This document shows positions 8,752-17,575 of a DNA stretch of 64,000 nucleotides, piece by piece. Source of the DNA: Chryseolinea soli. GTDB taxonomy: Bacteria > Bacteroidota > Bacteroidia > Cytophagales > Cyclobacteriaceae. The stretch covers positions 6,572,001-6,636,000 of the forward strand of contig NZ_CP032382.1 in the NCBI RefSeq assembly GCF_003589925.1. Reading direction: 5' to 3'. The position numbers and the translations under genes are program-made. The notes under the pieces were generated by a model. It was not told the DNA's origin. It made no database searches and saw only the letters and a list, made by a program, of their open reading frames with translations. Numbering within the stretch: the stretch's first letter is position 1; every line of letters starts with the position of its first letter.

Positions 8752-11238
8752 TTATCGTCCGATGACGGGGTCGGTGAATCCTTCGACGCCGGTCTCCACG
8801 CGGCCGGCAAAACGACGTTCGAACGTAGCAGCTTCCCTTACGATCACACTGAAGTCGTGCCAACCGTGGGTCTTCTCAAGCTCGAGCATCACCGTGGCCT
8901 TCCCTCCTGCCGGCACGGTCTTGGCCTGGGAGCCGTAGGCATACGACTGGTCTTTTATTTCGACTGTGTAAGCGCTCTTTGGATTTTTGTTCACCAGCAT
9001 GACCTCCACGTTGCCGGTAAAGTCTTTTCCTTTCTTCGCATATTCCACCACGATTTCCAGGGCGGGATCTTGCGCATCGCCGGCAAACAGTCTGTAGAAG
9101 CCATTCGGGCCGTATACCTGGAGATGGTAATGCCCCTTATCGAAATCTGTGAGCGCAAAAGTGTCCGCCACGCTCTTCCCTGCGGCCACCGCGTAGTCGC
9201 GGACTTGAAAGGCTTTGCCTTTGGAATAGACGTGGAAGGGCGCGCCGGCGGTGGCTTCTCCGAATTTTTCCTTCCGCGATTCCAGCGTGATGCCAAAACT
9301 CTTTTTATCGACGCTGATCTTGCCCTGGGCATAAAGCTGGTAAGGTAACGCCCGCGATATGCGCATGCCCTTTTCCTGTTGGGGCATGTAGGGAGTAGCA
9401 ACGTTCTGATTTATTTTTTCAATCTCTTCAGCGTTCAGTTTCTGGTATCCGGTGGGAAGGCCTTTGAATTGTGCTTTGTGGATGCCTTCCAAAAAAGATT
9501 CTTTGTCCACAAAAGGTGGCAAGGTAACATTCTCTCCATTGTAGGGTGTGAACACCGAACTTAAGTCGCCGCACACGGCCCGGCGCCAGGCGCTGATGTT
9601 GGTCTCGCTGATTTTCTTTCCGGTCTTATGCGACAGGAATTTTTCCAGGAATTGCAAGATCGACGTGTGATCGAACACCTGCGAGCACACCGCTCCTCCC
9701 CGGCTCCACGGCGAAGCAATCACCAGGGGCACGCGGAATCCGAGGCCAATGGAACTCTCGCGACTTTCATCGGCGGGTCTGTGTTTCAATTCCTGGGTCA
9801 TGGTCACGTACTCGGTCGTAGCATCGATGCCGGGTGACATCTTTCCCGTGTTGAGCTTGGTGGGGTGCGGCGGCACGAAGGGTGGCACGTGATCAAAGTA
9901 TCCGTCGTTCTCGTCGTAGCACAAAATGAAAATGGTCTTCTTCCATACTTCCGGATTCTTGGTGAGGATGTCGATCGACTCCGACAGGTACCAGGAACCA
10001 TACCAGGGCGCTCCCGGGTGATCCGAAAAATTCTCCGGCGCGACCAGCCACGACACGGTGGGCAGCGTTCCATTTTTTACGTCTTCACGGAATTGGTACA
10101 ACACATCACCTTTTGGCACCAGCATTTCGCGGACCTCGTTGCCATCGGCGTATTTTATTTTTTCGAGGGTGTGATAGTCGGGATCGCCCGTGTTCGTAGT
10201 GAAGGCTTTGCGATGGAGGCTTTTTTCGCGTTCTGGAATTTTGGCAAAGGCTTCGGGCGTCAAGGTCTTCTGATCTTCCTGGTAGCGTGCCAGCCTTTGT
10301 TTTCCATCGGTGATCCTTTCGGAAAGTTTTTTCGCTTCGTCTCCGGAGAGACCCGCTAGTTTCTTTTCTGTGTCGGCAATGTCGTGCGTGATTTTTTCGA
10401 TGGCGTCGGGGAGATTCTTGATGTAGGCGGGTGAGAATTTTACGTGGTATTGGGTGAAGCATTCGATGGGGCTGTCGCCGAAATTCCCGAGCCACGCATC
10501 TTCCTCGCCTTCAAAACCGACGCCTACACTTATTTCGTTCTGGTAGATCTTCCACGACACGCCGTTGGCTTCGAGGCGCTCGGGAAAGGTGGCCCAACTG
10601 GCCGGCAGATCATAGTCAAGCTCTTCGTTGCGCACGCGCGCAAAGGCTTGCGCATGTTCGCGGATCGTCCCTGTCCAAAGGTAGAGCCGGTTTGGGGTGG
10701 TGCCGGTGAGCGATGAACAGAAATTCTGATCGCAGATCGTGAAGGCATCGGCCAAGGCATAGTAGAATGGGATATCATCGCGGGTATAGTGGCCCATGGT
10801 GAGGGGCATGTCGGCGTATTCTTTGTGACCCGAGGGTTTGGCCTGAAGCCATTGGTCGTATTTGCCGCCGTTGCGCGCATCTACCTGGTTGGTCCAGCTG
10901 TGGGGCAGTGACCCCATCCAGGTTGACTTGGTATCTTTTATGTTGAGACGGAAAGGTGCGTAGGTTTCGTCGGCGGCGTTGGTCTGGAGCCATACTTTGT
11001 TGCCGTTGGGCAGGCGGATCGTCCGGGGATCTTCGAAACCCCGCACGCCCTGCAGGGCGCCATAGCAATGATCGAAAGAGCGGTTCTCCTGCATGAGGAT
11101 CACCACGTGCTCGGCGTCGAGATAGGTTGTGCCGGGCGCGGGGTCGATGGCAAAAGCTTTTTGGATCGAAGGCGGTAATGTTCCGGCGACGGCCGAGAGC
11201 ATGGCTACTTTTTTGAGAAAGTCACGACGGGTTTCCAT
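8752..11238 (-). CDS. plcN: phosphocholine-specific phospholipase C, Tat-exported
   Basis: 828 residues from the ATG at 11238, chosen because METRRDFLKK is a twin-arginine signal followed by a hydrophobic core ending near residue 30. The catalytic phosphoesterase domain (about 40-600) begins with VVILMQENRSFDHCYG, the hallmark of bacterial phospholipase C/acid phosphatases, and includes CYDENDGYFDHVPPF and FDHTSILQFLE. Two C-terminal beta-sandwich domains of the phospholipase C C-terminal type follow (about 610-820). The enzyme should cleave phosphatidylcholine or sphingomyelin-type lipids outside the inner membrane to release phosphocholine. Length matches the phosphocholine-specific subfamily. 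The symbol is by family resemblance. Confidence 0.88.
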   Translation of the reverse strand: METRRDFLKKVAMLSAVAGTLPPSIQKAFAIDPAPGTTYLDAEHVVILMQENRSFDHCYGALQGVRGFEDPRTIRLPNGNKVWLQTNAADETYAPFRLNIKDTKSTWMGSLPHSWTNQVDARNGGKYDQWLQAKPSGHKEYADMPLTMGHYTRDDIPFYYALADAFTICDQNFCSSLTGTTPNRLYLWTGTIREHAQAFARVRNEELDYDLPASWATFPERLEANGVSWKIYQNEISVGVGFEGEEDAWLGNFGDSPIECFTQYHVKFSPAYIKNLPDAIEKITHDIADTEKKLAGLSGDEAKKLSERITDGKQRLARYQEDQKTLTPEAFAKIPEREKSLHRKAFTTNTGDPDYHTLEKIKYADGNEVREMLVPKGDVLYQFREDVKNGTLPTVSWLVAPENFSDHPGAPWYGSWYLSESIDILTKNPEVWKKTIFILCYDENDGYFDHVPPFVPPHPTKLNTGKMSPGIDATTEYVTMTQELKHRPADESRESSIGLGFRVPLVIASPWSRGGAVCSQVFDHTSILQFLEKFLSHKTGKKISETNISAWRRAVCGDLSSVFTPYNGENVTLPPFVDKESFLEGIHKAQFKGLPTGYQKLNAEEIEKINQNVATPYMPQQEKGMRISRALPYQLYAQGKISVDKKSFGITLESRKEKFGEATAGAPFHVYSKGKAFQVRDYAVAAGKSVADTFALTDFDKGHYHLQVYGPNGFYRLFAGDAQDPALEIVVEYAKKGKDFTGNVEVMLVNKNPKSAYTVEIKDQSYAYGSQAKTVPAGGKATVMLELEKTHGWHDFSVIVREAATFERRFAGRVETGVEGFTDPVIGR

Positions 11239-11330
11239 GATAAGGTCTGTTGGTGCATAAAAATAATGGAATCCTCCGGATGACAACCATGCCGGTTGCG
11301 GAATTAAAGATAGTTTAACGTTTAATGATT

Positions 11331-11430
11331 AGCCTGCGTTAGGCTGGTCATGTTTAACAGCCTCCTTCGCTGAAGCTCCCGTCTTCGCTAAAGCTACGGC
11401 GGGCCCTCCTTCGCTTAAGCTACGGCGGGC
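11331..11430. repeat. degenerate short repeat cluster (CTTCGCTnAAGCT)
   Basis: Three imperfect copies of a roughly 20-base unit centred on CTTCGCTnAAGCT lie in a row: 11362-11380, 11382-11403 and 11407-11430. The last two also share the tail ACGGCGGGC. A small hairpin AGCCT-GCGTT-AGGCT (11331-11345) precedes them. The unit is partly self-complementary and looks like a dispersed intergenic palindromic repeat. It sits between the metalloprotease stop and the phospholipase start. Confidence 0.45.
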
Positions 11431-11445
11431 AAGCAAGAAGAGGGA

Positions 11446-13917
11446 TCAGCGTTTGTCGGCTAGGGCTATGGTGATTTTGTTGTCGATGTAGCGCAGGTGG
11501 TAGATGCTCATGACGTCTTTTATTTTGAGCATTCCCTTTTTGATGTGCTGCTGGATCTCGCCGAGTTTGATGAGGATGATGGGCGCCACATCGCGATACT
11601 CCCGGTCGGAGCGCGTGGAAGTGGCCAAGTCCAACAACCGGTCTATATATGAGCGCTGAAGGTTGCGGCGGTAGAGGCTGATGCTTTCGTAGGTGGTCAG
11701 CTCGGTCCACATGCCTTCGTCGAGGTCGTCGAGGAAATCGATGAGTTGGTATGCGCGGGGGCCGTAGGTCGCCTGGGAGGTCACGATTTTTGAGAGGTTC
11801 GTGCTGCTGAGCAAGCCGGACAACACCATGTCTTGCGAGCGGCTGACGATGGTGGTGGGCGATTGTCCCGTGCGCGTGAGGATGGCCGTGTCTAACAACC
11901 AGGTGGGCGTTTTAAAAACCTGGCGCGCCAGGAAATCCATAGCATCGCGTTGCATTTCCACGGGCACCGTCTCGTAGACCGGCCCGGGTTGGTCCATGGA
12001 TTTCAGGGTTTCGTATTCACCACCGATGTAGGTCATGGCGTGGCCCAGGTAATAATCGAACTGGTTGGTCAGGGCGGTATACATGCGTTGGAGACTGCGG
12101 TAGCCTTCGTGGGGTTGATAGGTCCATTGGATGAGGTTGGGCACTACACGCTGCAAATTGCGGATGCCGTATTCGCCGGCTTTCATGGCGTTGTCGCCCA
12201 CGTCTTCGGTTTGCGAACGCGGATCGCCCGTGGCGAATTCTGAACCGAACCGAAGCTTGTCGTTGCGCAGTCTTTCGTTGGCCCACGTATTCAGGATGGG
12301 CAGTTCCTCTTCGGCAGACTTGGTTTGGGGAAACCAACGGTAGCCCCACTCGATGGCCCACAGGTCGTATACGCCAATGCGCGAGATCAGGCCCCGCTCC
12401 CCTACGCTATCCTGGGGCTGCGCCACATAGTTGAAGCGCGCATAGTCCATGATCGAGGGTGTGTGTCCGTTGGCTGCCAGCCACTCACGGTCGCGAAGTT
12501 TCTCCACGGGCACGGAAGCACTGGCTCCAAAATTATGGGTGAGCCCCAGCGAGTGGCCCACTTCGTGCGAGGCGACCGAGCGGATCAGTTGTCCCATGAG
12601 GTCGTCGTCGAACTTCATCTTTTGTGCGCGTGGGTCGTTGGGTCCGCATTGGATCATGTACCACTCCTGCAAAATAGACATCAGGTTGTGATACCAGTTG
12701 ATGTGACTTTCCAGGATCTCGCCACTGCGGGGGTCGGTGATGATCGGCCCCGCGGCATTGGCAAACGACGAAGGCTTATACACGATAGCCGAGTGCCGCG
12801 AATCTTCCAGGCTCCAGTTGGGATTGTCTTTTGGACTGGGTGCTTCCAGGGCAATGATGGCATTTTTAAATCCGGCTTTTTCAAATGCCGGCCGCCAGTC
12901 GTTCACCCCTTTGATGAGATAGGGCACCCACACTTTTGGTGTAGCCGGGTCGATATAATAGATGATAGGCTTTTGAGGTTCCACCAGTTGACCATCCATG
13001 TATTTCTGTACGTCTTCCGGTTTGGGTTCCAGCCGCCAGCGCTTGATGTAGTTCACCACCTTTACGCCTTGCGGGTTGGCGTCATAGTCGGTATAGCGCT
13101 CGGAGAAGTAGCCGATGCGGCGGTCGGAGAAGCGTTTGCGCATGGGCTTCCGGGGCAACAGCACGACCGAGGTATTCAACTCGAGCGTGAAGTTGTTGTC
13201 CGTAGCGTTGTTCACATACGTTTTTATCGTGCGGATCTCCAGGTTCAGGGGAAACGCATTCACGTCTTTGATATAGCTCGTGTTGGTTTGCAGGCTGCCC
13301 ACCCGCATGGTCTTCTTGGCGGCGGAGTTAAAAAAGAAAATATCGTTATCTCCGTTGATGTAGTCCGTCACATCGATCAAACTGCTTCGGTTGCCCGGAC
13401 CATAGGCACCGATACCAAACGCGGCCACCAGCGGCTGCAGATTGGAGCGCACCACGGCATTGTACATGGCGTCGGTACTATCGCCTGCGTTTTCTTCGAA
13501 GGTGATGCGGCGCAGAAACAGCTTATGACTCGGTCCTTTCTCAAAACGGATCACGGTGTTGTTCACCTGGTCGCCTGCGTAGCCGGTGTATTCAGGACGA
13601 ATCCCCGCGGCACCTTGTGCGATGCGACAGACGATGAGCAAGTCACGCCCCAACAGGCTGTCAGGAATTTCGAAATAATAGTTGTTGTCGGTTTTGTGAA
13701 CGGTGAAAATGCCTTTGCGTGTCTCCGTGTTGGCTTTCACAATGTTGCCGTAGCTGCGCGGTGACGACGACTGATCGTTGGCGGCAGGCACCGAGACCGG
13801 CGACTCTTTCTTGGTGGTGTCCTGGGGTGGCACGATGGTGGTAGTTCCCACCGGGGACTGGGCGTAAGCATTAACGGTGGCGCATACCATCAAAAGGAAA
13901 CAAAAACGAATACCCAT
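11446..13917 (-). CDS. zinc-dependent metalloprotease (DUF5117/met-zincin type)
   Basis: 823 residues from the ATG at 13917; an in-frame TTG two codons earlier is less likely. Signal peptide MGIRFCFLLMVCATVNAYAQ. The protein has the architecture of the large Bacteroidota secreted zincins: an N-terminal DUF5118/DUF5117 region (about 60-330), then a zincin domain with SHEVGHSLGLTHN (about residue 450), which contains the HExxHxxGxxH zinc motif, and the downstream met-zincin part (IMDYARFNYV supplying the Met-turn). It probably acts in the periplasm or outside the cell on proteins; substrate unknown. No cognate regulator is adjacent. Confidence 0.88.
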   Translation of the reverse strand: MGIRFCFLLMVCATVNAYAQSPVGTTTIVPPQDTTKKESPVSVPAANDQSSSPRSYGNIVKANTETRKGIFTVHKTDNNYYFEIPDSLLGRDLLIVCRIAQGAAGIRPEYTGYAGDQVNNTVIRFEKGPSHKLFLRRITFEENAGDSTDAMYNAVVRSNLQPLVAAFGIGAYGPGNRSSLIDVTDYINGDNDIFFFNSAAKKTMRVGSLQTNTSYIKDVNAFPLNLEIRTIKTYVNNATDNNFTLELNTSVVLLPRKPMRKRFSDRRIGYFSERYTDYDANPQGVKVVNYIKRWRLEPKPEDVQKYMDGQLVEPQKPIIYYIDPATPKVWVPYLIKGVNDWRPAFEKAGFKNAIIALEAPSPKDNPNWSLEDSRHSAIVYKPSSFANAAGPIITDPRSGEILESHINWYHNLMSILQEWYMIQCGPNDPRAQKMKFDDDLMGQLIRSVASHEVGHSLGLTHNFGASASVPVEKLRDREWLAANGHTPSIMDYARFNYVAQPQDSVGERGLISRIGVYDLWAIEWGYRWFPQTKSAEEELPILNTWANERLRNDKLRFGSEFATGDPRSQTEDVGDNAMKAGEYGIRNLQRVVPNLIQWTYQPHEGYRSLQRMYTALTNQFDYYLGHAMTYIGGEYETLKSMDQPGPVYETVPVEMQRDAMDFLARQVFKTPTWLLDTAILTRTGQSPTTIVSRSQDMVLSGLLSSTNLSKIVTSQATYGPRAYQLIDFLDDLDEGMWTELTTYESISLYRRNLQRSYIDRLLDLATSTRSDREYRDVAPIILIKLGEIQQHIKKGMLKIKDVMSIYHLRYIDNKITIALADKR

Positions 13918-14251
13918 AAGCAATGCAATACGTCTCGAAAAATGGATTCAATCTTCAACAAGCGTGGCGTAACCAACCCTAAGATAACTCCATTAGGTAG
14001 CAAAGAGTTTTCCGCCTGACCTCCCATATCCTACGCATAACGAATATAAGACCAACCGGTCACTCGAAAAGGCTCCGGCGTTAGGGAATGCCCTACCCAG
14101 GCCCGCGATCTTTTTCCCCAACGATGCGGTCACAAATCCTTAAAAGCTGCTTAAGGCTCGCGGAAGGCGCACTTCTGCCGCGTGGCATGATTTTTACAAT
14201 TTCTCGTCCAGAACAGACCGGTGTCCTCAAACAAAAATATAGACAACTATT
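13918..14251. other. intergenic 334 bp, nothing recognised
   Basis: Separates the divergent metalloprotease and DUF2383 genes, so promoters for both should lie here, but no box fits the TAnnTTTG pattern well enough to call. No repeat, RNA or open frame seen. Confidence 0.5.
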
Positions 14252-14710
14252 ATGAAAACGAGAGAAACGACCATTGAAGTATTGAACGATCTCATCCGGA
14301 TCAATAACGACCGTATCGCCGGCTATCAGAAAGCCTCCAGTAACACGGAGATCACCGAAGCCGATCTAAAAACGCTCTTTCACCGCATGGCCCAGGAAAG
14401 TCGCGACTACACGGAAGAGCTTGCTGCGGAAGTGATTTCCCTCGGCGGCAGACCTGCTTCCGACACCACCACGGCCGGCAAGATCTACAGGACTTGGATG
14501 GACGTTAAAGCCACCTTCAGTGGAAAAGATGTTCACGCCACCCTCGCCTCTTGCGAATTTGGTGAAGACGCCGCCCAACGCGCCTACCACGACGCCATGG
14601 ACGCCGACCTCGAACCGTCGGTGCTCGGCTTCGTCGCCCGCCAGAAAGCCCTGCTCAAGGGCTCGCACGATCTGGTCAAACGCTACCGCGATCAATTTGC
14701 TGAAGTATAA
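14252..14710 (+). CDS. PA2169-type four-helix-bundle protein (DUF2383)
   Basis: 152 residues, entirely helical, with the ferritin-like layout of DUF2383/PA2169 proteins: TIEVLNDLIRINNDRIAGYQKA, then FHRMAQESRDYTEELAAEV, LGGRPASDTTTAGKIYRTWMDVKATF and two C-terminal helices. Glu/His positions spaced as in ferritin-like folds are present, but metal binding is not proven. Members are commonly induced in stress or stationary phase. The DUF4142 lipoprotein gene starts 38 bases downstream in the same direction and is probably co-transcribed. Confidence 0.85.
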   Translation: MKTRETTIEVLNDLIRINNDRIAGYQKASSNTEITEADLKTLFHRMAQESRDYTEELAAEVISLGGRPASDTTTAGKIYRTWMDVKATFSGKDVHATLASCEFGEDAAQRAYHDAMDADLEPSVLGFVARQKALLKGSHDLVKRYRDQFAEV

Positions 14711-14748
14711 AAACAAGGTCATCCTTTTTTCACGCAAAAACATCCGCC

Positions 14749-15318
14749 ATGAAACGCACAACCCTCCATTTCTTTGCCATCCTGACACTTGGAATCGCCT
14801 TGACAGGCTGCGGCCCTAAAAAAGAAGCCGACAGCAGCGAGACCGCCAAAGCAGAGAACGAAGAAAAATTCGATACCAAGGCTTCCGAAAAAGACGCCGA
14901 CTTCGTGGCCAATGCCGTGGCTGGAAATTATGCCGAGATCAAAATGGCTGAACTCGCCAAGACGCGCTCCGCCAACACCGAAGTGCAAGCCCTCGCTGCC
15001 ATGCTGGTGGACGATCACACCAAGGTGCTTACCGAACTCAAAGAGTTCGCCACGCAACGCGGCATCTCCATCCCGCTGGAGGAAAAAGACGACGCCAAAG
15101 AAAAAGTGAACGACCTCTCGAAACAAGACGCGAAGGACTTCGATAAACAATGGTGCAAGACTTTGGTTGAAAAACACGAAAAGACCATCCAGGATTTCGA
15201 GTCGACCTACGACAAAACGGAAGACACTACTTTAAAAGAATGGATCAACCAAACGCTTCCCAGCCTGAAGACCCATTTAGACAAATTGAATACTTGTGAA
15301 AAAAATCTGAAGTCGTAA
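14749..15318 (+). CDS. DUF4142 lipoprotein
   Basis: 189 residues. Signal peptide with lipobox L-T-G-C (Cys21). The mature protein is a helical DUF4142 domain (about 45-185): DADFVANAVAGNYAEIKMAELAKTRS, then EVQALAAMLVDDHTKVLTELKEFA and a helix KTLVEKHEKTIQDFEST. DUF4142 is a ferritin-like bundle found in periplasmic or outer-membrane lipoproteins; its biochemical role is unknown. It probably shares an operon with the preceding DUF2383 gene, and a strong hairpin-plus-T terminator follows. Confidence 0.85.
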   Translation: MKRTTLHFFAILTLGIALTGCGPKKEADSSETAKAENEEKFDTKASEKDADFVANAVAGNYAEIKMAELAKTRSANTEVQALAAMLVDDHTKVLTELKEFATQRGISIPLEEKDDAKEKVNDLSKQDAKDFDKQWCKTLVEKHEKTIQDFESTYDKTEDTTLKEWINQTLPSLKTHLDKLNTCEKNLKS

Positions 15319-15400
15319 AAAAATTAAGCCGGCGCAACAGTTTGGAAGACGAACTTCCCTCTCAAGGCGCAGACTTTGTTATAGTTGGTAAATCTGGATC

Positions 15401-15430
15401 GCCCCACCACTTGGGGCTTTCCTTTTTTTT
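15401..15430 (+). terminator. intrinsic terminator after DUF4142 gene
   Basis: Stem GCCCCA (15401-15406) with TGGGGC (15412-15417), loop CCACT, followed by TTTCCTTTTTTTT. It ends the DUF2383-DUF4142 unit and also precedes the convergent DUF1801 gene's stop. Confidence 0.8.
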
Positions 15431-15461
15431 ACACAGCTCCTGTGGCGCCTGTATGAACAGC

Positions 15462-15911
15462 CTATTTTTTGCCGGCGCGCTTAATCTTAGAGATCACCTG
15501 ACCGATCGATTTTGTTGGCTTCTCCATGTCCTGAAGAGCAAAGTCGACAGATGATTTTATCAGGTCCTTGATTTTTGCATTTCTGTAATCTTTTGGCGTC
15601 TCCACGGGAACATGCCGGATCAGATTCCCTGTACCCTTTAACAGTTTGTGAGGATCCTTGATCAGTGTCCCCTTGCTAAAACCTAAGTTCATGTGATTCG
15701 TGTAGATGGGCAACATACAAAACGCATCGGATAGCTTGTCTGAAATAGAGAAAACGGTGGTCAGTGCGTGGGTATGATAAAGTAGTTCGTTGCTGTCGGG
15801 ATAAATTTCGAGCACGTATTCGCGAAGGTCCTTGAACAGATCGATGAGCTTCTGTTCTTTAAACTCCAGAAGATAAAGAAAGTCAGGATGTATCTTACGA
15901 ACTTTATTCAT
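15462..15911 (-). CDS. DUF1801 (YdhG/YjbR-like fold) protein
   Basis: 149 residues. The pattern is that of DUF1801: a helical start (DLREYVLEIYPDSNELLYHT), then beta-strands with FSISDKLSDAFCMLPIYTNHMNLGFSKG, then the basic HVPVETPKDYRNAKIKDLIKSSV segment that closes these proteins. The fold resembles frataxin/YjbR; no enzyme activity is established. Cytosolic, with no signal. Stands alone, convergent with the DUF4142 unit. Confidence 0.8.
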   Translation of the reverse strand: MNKVRKIHPDFLYLLEFKEQKLIDLFKDLREYVLEIYPDSNELLYHTHALTTVFSISDKLSDAFCMLPIYTNHMNLGFSKGTLIKDPHKLLKGTGNLIRHVPVETPKDYRNAKIKDLIKSSVDFALQDMEKPTKSIGQVISKIKRAGKK

Positions 15912-16002
15912 TTCATTTTGCGGCTGCTATCGCCACCTAACGGATAAACTTGCACAGTACCCTTTAAAGATAACCGTGCAGTTAAAATAGCAATAGATAA
16001 GT

Positions 16003-16043
16003 TACAAAAAAAGGGACCTTATCCTGCCGGATAAGGTCCCTTT
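16003..16043 (-). terminator. strong intrinsic terminator
   Basis: Perfect 15-bp inverted repeat: AAAGGGACCTTATCC (16010-16024) and GGATAAGGTCCCTTT (16029-16043), four-base loop. On the minus strand the stem runs into TTTTTTTGT (16009-16003), so it terminates the sugar isomerase gene ending at 16059. Confidence 0.9.
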
Positions 16044-16058
16044 GTCACGAGCTTCTCT

Positions 16059-16979
16059 TTACAGGGTGCCGTTTTTGATCAACTCCCGTTTCACGTATGC
16101 AATGCTCTGCCCCACGCTTTCAAACGGATCGGCCTTCAGGTTATTCCCCTGCTCAACAAACACGTGTTTCACCCCGGCAAGCCGGGCGTCCGGCAATATG
16201 CTTTTGAAATCGATCGTGCCGTTGCCCATCTCCGTGTGAAGGTCGCGATCCACTTTGTCCATGTCTTTCAAATGCCAGGCCACAAAGCGTCCCGGGTATT
16301 TCAAAAACCAGTCGTGTGGCTTCAGCGGCGAACTGTGCGACACCCAGTACAGATCCAATTCCAGTTTCACCAGCGCTGCATCGGTCTCCTCCAAAATAAT
16401 GTTATAACCCATCTGCCCATCGTGATCGATGAATTCAAAATTGTGATTGTGATAGGCTACCTGCAGGTTTGCCTTCTTGGTTCGCTCGCCGATCTCGTTC
16501 AGCGTCTGTGCCACTTTCTTAAAGCCGTCGATGCTGTAGAACTGCGGATCGAGCCAGGGCCACACGATGGTCTCCTGCTTCAACACGCTGGCCGCTTCAA
16601 TGCATTGGTCCACATAGCGCTTCAGGTCATCGTTGGTCACACCGGGCAGGATGAACTTATCGAGATCATAGTGGCCGCTGGACGTGGTCAGGTTGCTGTC
16701 GTCCAGGATCTGTTTGAATTCTTTTGGCGTATAGCCCAGGTACTGGTGGTTCTTTCCCCAGTTGTAGCCATAGGTCTCCACCTCCTCATAGCCCAGGCCG
16801 GACACTTTGCGCAGGGTGCCTTTCACATCCTGCCCCATCGGGTCGCGCAGAGTATAAAGCTGCAAGCCGATCTTGTAGCGGGTGGCACGCGGCACGGCGT
16901 GGAGCAAGGTGTTGGAACCCAGGAGCGCTCCCGTGGTGAGTAAACTGGTTTGCTGGAGAAATTGTCGTCTGTTGATCAT
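16059..16979 (-). CDS. sugar phosphate isomerase/epimerase-like TIM barrel, exported
   Basis: 306 residues. MINRRQFLQQ plus a hydrophobic stretch is a twin-arginine-like signal ending in L-L-H-A near residue 28. The rest is an AP-endonuclease-2-type TIM barrel (xylose isomerase-like): KIGLQLYTLRDPM opens strand 1, GYEEVETYGYNWG follows, AYHNHNFEF carries metal-ligand residues, and ELDLYWVSHSS and GNGTIDFKSIL close the barrel. Such exported proteins are common in Bacteroidota sugar and inositol metabolism; substrate unknown. Confidence 0.85.
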   Translation of the reverse strand: MINRRQFLQQTSLLTTGALLGSNTLLHAVPRATRYKIGLQLYTLRDPMGQDVKGTLRKVSGLGYEEVETYGYNWGKNHQYLGYTPKEFKQILDDSNLTTSSGHYDLDKFILPGVTNDDLKRYVDQCIEAASVLKQETIVWPWLDPQFYSIDGFKKVAQTLNEIGERTKKANLQVAYHNHNFEFIDHDGQMGYNIILEETDAALVKLELDLYWVSHSSPLKPHDWFLKYPGRFVAWHLKDMDKVDRDLHTEMGNGTIDFKSILPDARLAGVKHVFVEQGNNLKADPFESVGQSIAYVKRELIKNGTL

Positions 16980-17310
16980 GCTTGTGCGAAGGGGTTAAGG
17001 GTTATAAACGAACCTGACCCCGGGTACGAAGGGCATTAGTGATACGTTTAATTGTCTAAGATAACGGAATTAAGTTTTACGGCGGCAAATATTTCGGAGG
17101 AGTGGCTCGGGAACTGTGTAGTAAAATATGTTTGACTACATCTTCGGTACGAAAGGCGATCGCAGGACGGAGAGAATACCTGAGAGACTTGTGTGACGCG
17201 TTGTGACCGGTTGCGTCTTGGTGCGAAGGGCGATGACGGGGCATGCGTTTCGTGCCAGAAAATATGAAGCCAGATCCAATAGTTCATGTGGCACGTTTTA
17301 ATATGGACTT
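16980..17310. other. intergenic, nothing recognised
   Basis: Upstream of the sugar isomerase gene. A 79-codon minus-strand frame (17048-17287) lacks a recognisable product and reads like low-complexity noise. No promoter box was convincing. Confidence 0.5.
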
Positions 17311-17410
17311 ATTCCCCAGGCTAAAGCCTGGGGTTATTCAAACACAGGAGATTGTAAGGGCAAGTCCGTACATGCATTTCAGTAACCCCAGGCTTTAGCC
17401 TGGGGTTAAC
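17311..17410. repeat. REP-like inverted hairpin pair
   Basis: Two perfect short palindromes about 50 bases apart: CCCCAGGCTAAAGCCTGGGG (17314-17333) and AACCCCAGGCTTTAGCCTGGGGTT (17384-17407). Their centres (AAA versus TTT) show they are the same unit in opposite orientations, the arrangement of REP doublets (REPINs). A related core GGCTAAAGCC recurs at 37023-37032. They sit beside the IS3 insertion. Confidence 0.7.
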
Positions 17411-17575
17411 GCTCCAACCGCTTCATTGCGCCAAAGATGCACCCTCTGGATGTCTCGTCCTAAAATAAGTTTACAGATTTAACATCATTACTATTGTCGT
17501 GTTTTGATGTTGGAATGTGGATAACTCCACAAGAATACCTTTCAAAGTAATGTACTTTTGAGAGTTATCCATATT

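Noticed and set aside
12325..13764. 479-codon plus-strand frame opposite the metalloprotease
   Set aside because: It mirrors the codon pattern of the real gene on the other strand and has no family resemblance, signal peptide or start context.
17048..17287. 79-codon minus-strand frame beside the REP pair
   Set aside because: Ser/Arg/His-rich noise with no homologous look and no start signal.
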